Both the position numbers and the translations under genes were made by a program. The notes beneath the pieces are model-generated. The model made no database searches and had not been told where the DNA came from. It saw only the letters and a program-made list of their open reading frames with translations. A stretch of 64,000 bases of DNA, taken from Streptomyces sp. ML-6 (GTDB lineage Bacteria; Actinomycetota; Actinomycetes; Streptomycetales; Streptomycetaceae). The stretch covers positions 3,491,001 to 3,555,000 of the forward strand of contig NZ_JAOTIK010000001.1 in NCBI RefSeq assembly GCF_030116705.1. The letters are read 5' to 3'. This document shows positions 61,700 through 64,000 of this stretch, one piece after another. Numbering within the stretch: position 1 is the stretch's first letter; the number at the start of each line of letters is the position of its first letter.

Positions 61700-63304
61700 T
61701 CACGTCGTGGGGGCCAGTACCCCGGTCCGGTAGATCGTGCCCGAGCAGGCGTTGGGGATCGTCGCCGCCGCGACCGGTGCCCCGGCCTCCGGCGTGTGCA
61801 TCACGGAGACGCTGCCGTCCTGGATGCCGCCGTCCTCGCCGAGGAGCTGGGCGTCCATGTCCGTCGTCCCCTCGCCGCTGCCGACACCGGAGACCGTGGA
61901 ACCGCCCCCGCTGCCCCCGCTGCCGCCGCCCTCCGTCGGAGTCGGGCTCGGCGAGCCCCCGGCGGTCGGGCAGGTCTCCTTCGGCACCCAGGCGAACTTC
62001 ACCTCGTACGCCATGGACGGCTTCAGCAACACCGCCCGCTGCTCCTGCGAGGGGTCGGGCAGCCCGGGTGCCGCGTCGCCCGCGGTGTGGTGGACGACCA
62101 TGATCCTGGTCTCGTCGGCCGCGCCCATCGTCTGGAAGCCCACGCTGCCCCCGTTGTTCACCGCGCACTCCGTGCCGGAGACGTTGGCGATGCGGAAGGT
62201 TCCGTAGACCGTGCCGTCGGCCCCGGGCGCGCCGGTCTCGGCCGAGGCGACCCCGAGCTGACCCGGTCCGCAGGCCGCCATGGCGGCCACCTCGGTCCGG
62301 TCCGGGTCGGCGGTGCCGCCCGTCAGGTCGCCGTCCTCGCCCCGGCCCCGGCTGTCGGAGGGGCTGCTGGTGCTCTCGGGGTGGTCCGGGTCGCCGTCGG
62401 TCCGCCCGTCGGCGTGGCCGCCGCTGTCCTTGCCCGCGTGCTCCGAACCGGCCCCGGTGCCGTTGCCGCCCTGCGCCTGCTCGCCGTGCCCGGCTATCGC
62501 GGGGTTGGCCGCGCTCGAACCGTCGGAGTTCGCGACGTGGACGAAGGCGGGCACCGCGGTGCCGATGAGCAGCGCCGCCGCGGCCAGCCCGACGACGGCC
62601 TGCCGTCGCTTGGCACGCCGGACGGGAACCGCGCGCTGCAACCGGTCGAGCGTGCCGTCACGGGGCTCGATGTTCCGGACGGCGCCGTGCAGCATGCGGC
62701 GCAGCGCGACCTCGTCGAGATCCGCGTCACCGCCGTTCAGCCCGTCGCTGCTCAATCCGTCGCCGTTCAGCCCGTCGCCGTTCAGGGCGCTGCCCGCACC
62801 GGAATCCGGGCCGAAGAGGCTGCTCAGACTGCCGAAGCCAACCGTCCCGACCGACCCCGCCGCCCCTGCGCCGCCGGATGCCTCGGATGACTTGGACGCC
62901 TCGGATGCCTCGGCCACACCGGACGCACCCGCCACATCCGCAGCCGCAGCCCCTCCCGCTTCCGACGCCCCGGCCTCTCCACCGGCTACGCCGCCCACGG
63001 CCTTCCCGCTGTCGGTGTCGTTCGCGCCGTCCGCGCCGTTCCCGGCCTTCCCGCCATCCGCACCATCCGCACCGTCCGCGCCGTCCCCGGCGTTCTCGGC
63101 TTCGGCCCCGGGGGCCTCGGCTTCGGCGGCCTCCGCCGAGCCGGCCGGGTCGGCGTCCGCGTCCCGGTTCGCAGGCAGGGCGTTCTCCGCCCCGTCGTGG
63201 TTCACAATCCCGTTTCCAGTCCGGTCAGTCCGATGCTCACGCCCGGCGCCGTCGCGCTGTTCACGCCCCGGCCCGTTCTCGTACGTGCGGTCGCGCCGGC
63301 TCAT
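61700..63304 (-). CDS. Membrane-anchored sigma-factor partner (anti-sigma-like)
   Basis: A 534-aa protein. The first ~190 residues are Ala/Gly/Asp/Glu/Ser low complexity including LNGDGLNGDGLSSDGLNGGD repeats. Then a short cytoplasmic domain (VALRRMLHGAVRNIEPRDGT; LDRLQRAVPVRRAKRRQ) leads into one membrane helix (AVVGLAAAALLIGTAVPAFV) and a ~260-residue outer domain with cysteines, Ser/Thr/Pro linkers and YRTGVLAPTT at the end. Start ATG 63304 overlaps the sigma stop (ATGA). A role as its anti-sigma or cognate partner is inferred from coupling. Confidence 0.75.
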   Translation of the reverse strand: MSRRDRTYENGPGREQRDGAGREHRTDRTGNGIVNHDGAENALPANRDADADPAGSAEAAEAEAPGAEAENAGDGADGADGADGGKAGNGADGANDTDSGKAVGGVAGGEAGASEAGGAAAADVAGASGVAEASEASKSSEASGGAGAAGSVGTVGFGSLSSLFGPDSGAGSALNGDGLNGDGLSSDGLNGGDADLDEVALRRMLHGAVRNIEPRDGTLDRLQRAVPVRRAKRRQAVVGLAAAALLIGTAVPAFVHVANSDGSSAANPAIAGHGEQAQGGNGTGAGSEHAGKDSGGHADGRTDGDPDHPESTSSPSDSRGRGEDGDLTGGTADPDRTEVAAMAACGPGQLGVASAETGAPGADGTVYGTFRIANVSGTECAVNNGGSVGFQTMGAADETRIMVVHHTAGDAAPGLPDPSQEQRAVLLKPSMAYEVKFAWVPKETCPTAGGSPSPTPTEGGGSGGSGGGSTVSGVGSGEGTTDMDAQLLGEDGGIQDGSVSVMHTPEAGAPVAAATIPNACSGTIYRTGVLAPTT

Positions 63305-63963
63305 CCCTGCGCCTCCATCACGACGCGCAGCGCCGCGATCCCCCGGGAGCCGTAGGCCTTGACCGAGCCCAGGGATATCCCCAGCGTCTCGGCCACCTGT
63401 ACCTCCGTCATGTCCGCGAAGTAGCGCAGCACCAGCACTTCCCGCTGCCGCCGCTGGAGCCCCCGCATCGCCTTGATCAGCGCGTCCCGCTCCAGCTGGT
63501 CGTACGCGCCCTCCTCGGCGCTCGCCATGTCCGGCATCGGCTTGGAGAGCAGCTTCAGCCCGAGGATGCGGCGGCGCAGCGCGGAACGCGAGAGGTTGAC
63601 CACCGTCTGGCGCAGGTACGCGAGCGTCTTCTCGGGGTCCCGCACCCGGTTGCGCGCCGAGTGGACGCGGATGAACGCCTCCTGCACCACGTCCTCGCAC
63701 GAGGCCGTGTCGTCCAGGAGCAGCGCCGCGAGCCCGAGCAGCGACCGGTAGTGGGCGCGATAGGTCTCGGTGAGGTGGTCGACCGTGGTTCCGGCAGCCA
63801 CGCCTTCCTCAGCGCCCTCGCGCTGCGAGGGCAACCGCGCGGGACGTGCGGCGGGCATGGGCGCGATCACCGGCATGCCGCCGGGCGCGCGGGGCCGTCG
63901 GAGGGGGCGCACCGAAGCGCCCCGCAAGGGACCCACCACTGTGATGTCGAGAACCTCTGCCAC
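63301..63963 (-). CDS. ECF/SigE-family RNA polymerase sigma factor
   Basis: A 220-aa sigma factor. Region 2 is YRAHYRSLLGLAALLLDDTA with EDVVQEAFIRVHSARNRVRD; region 4 is MRGLQRRQREVLVLRYFADM then TEVQVAETLGISLGSVKAYG. The N-terminal ~55 residues are Pro/Arg-rich linker. GTG start 63963; a later start near the YRAHYRS helix cannot be excluded. Coupled to the membrane-anchored partner. Confidence 0.9.
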   Translation of the reverse strand: MAEVLDITVVGPLRGASVRPLRRPRAPGGMPVIAPMPAARPARLPSQREGAEEGVAAGTTVDHLTETYRAHYRSLLGLAALLLDDTASCEDVVQEAFIRVHSARNRVRDPEKTLAYLRQTVVNLSRSALRRRILGLKLLSKPMPDMASAEEGAYDQLERDALIKAMRGLQRRQREVLVLRYFADMTEVQVAETLGISLGSVKAYGSRGIAALRVVMEAQG

Positions 63964-64000
63964 GCCAGTTGGACACGTTTCCCCCCGTCAGGGTTGTACG

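Overview
The window looks like a Streptomyces chromosome segment. The evidence is very high GC with strong third-position GC bias, a WblA-type WhiB protein, an ArsA-like ATPase pair, a Streptomyces-style Crp, SigE-like sigma genes, many GTGA/ATGA start-stop overlaps, and repeated use of apparently leaderless starts (a TANNNT box six or seven bases before ATG/GTG). No species call is possible from sequence alone.

Layout. (1) 1-13.3 kb is conserved core: MarP-like protease (partial), CoA-pyrophosphatase NUDIX, endonuclease III, Crp, metallo-beta-lactamase-fold hydrolase, a second NUDIX, RidA, DUF4177, two ArsA-like ATPases, WblA, a class A penicillin-binding protein, a YqeY-like protein and a metallophosphoesterase. 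(2) An intact tRNA-Pro(CGG) at 13362-13435 begins an island. The last 44 bp of the tRNA plus flank are repeated exactly at 22244-22287, so 13.4-22.3 kb is an integrated element of about 8.9 kb. It carries a five-gene glycosyltransferase operon, a divergent XRE regulator plus peptide deformylase, an unknown 338-aa protein and a relaxase-like remnant, but no integrase. A dead integrase lies just outside the right repeat, with a frameshift, no N-terminus and the catalytic Tyr changed to Cys. (3) 22.3-33.7 kb is a decaying accessory zone: NUDIX, SDR, a doubly frameshifted kinase-like gene, a nucleotidyltransferase, a coiled-coil/membrane gene split by an IS3-family element with a 3-bp target duplication, a Ser/Thr kinase, a family 2 glycosyltransferase and another helical membrane protein. 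(4) 33.8-38.7 kb holds an 18-copy 7-bp tandem repeat, a GT-B-like protein, and an NB-ARC/TPR protein divergent from a small protein. The N-terminus of the NB-ARC protein and the C-terminus of the small protein carry matching amyloid-like motifs. (5) 38.7-50.5 kb is a cobalamin locus (cobN, cobG, cobH, cobIJ, cobK, cbiD, cobM, cobL) with a cobalamin riboswitch before cobN. (6) 50.5-64 kb is mixed core: VOC protein, small ORFs, TetR, secreted SGNH hydrolase, SnoaL-like protein, methyltransferase, an IS607-type element that splits a small gene, S9 peptidase, SURF1, and a sigma factor with a membrane-anchored partner.

The most interesting system is the NB-ARC/TPR plus Bell-like small protein pair (35775-38674), a candidate amyloid-signalling immune or cell-death module. 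Next are the tRNA-bounded glycosyltransferase/deformylase island and the two gene disruptions, where removing the IS restores one continuous reading frame.
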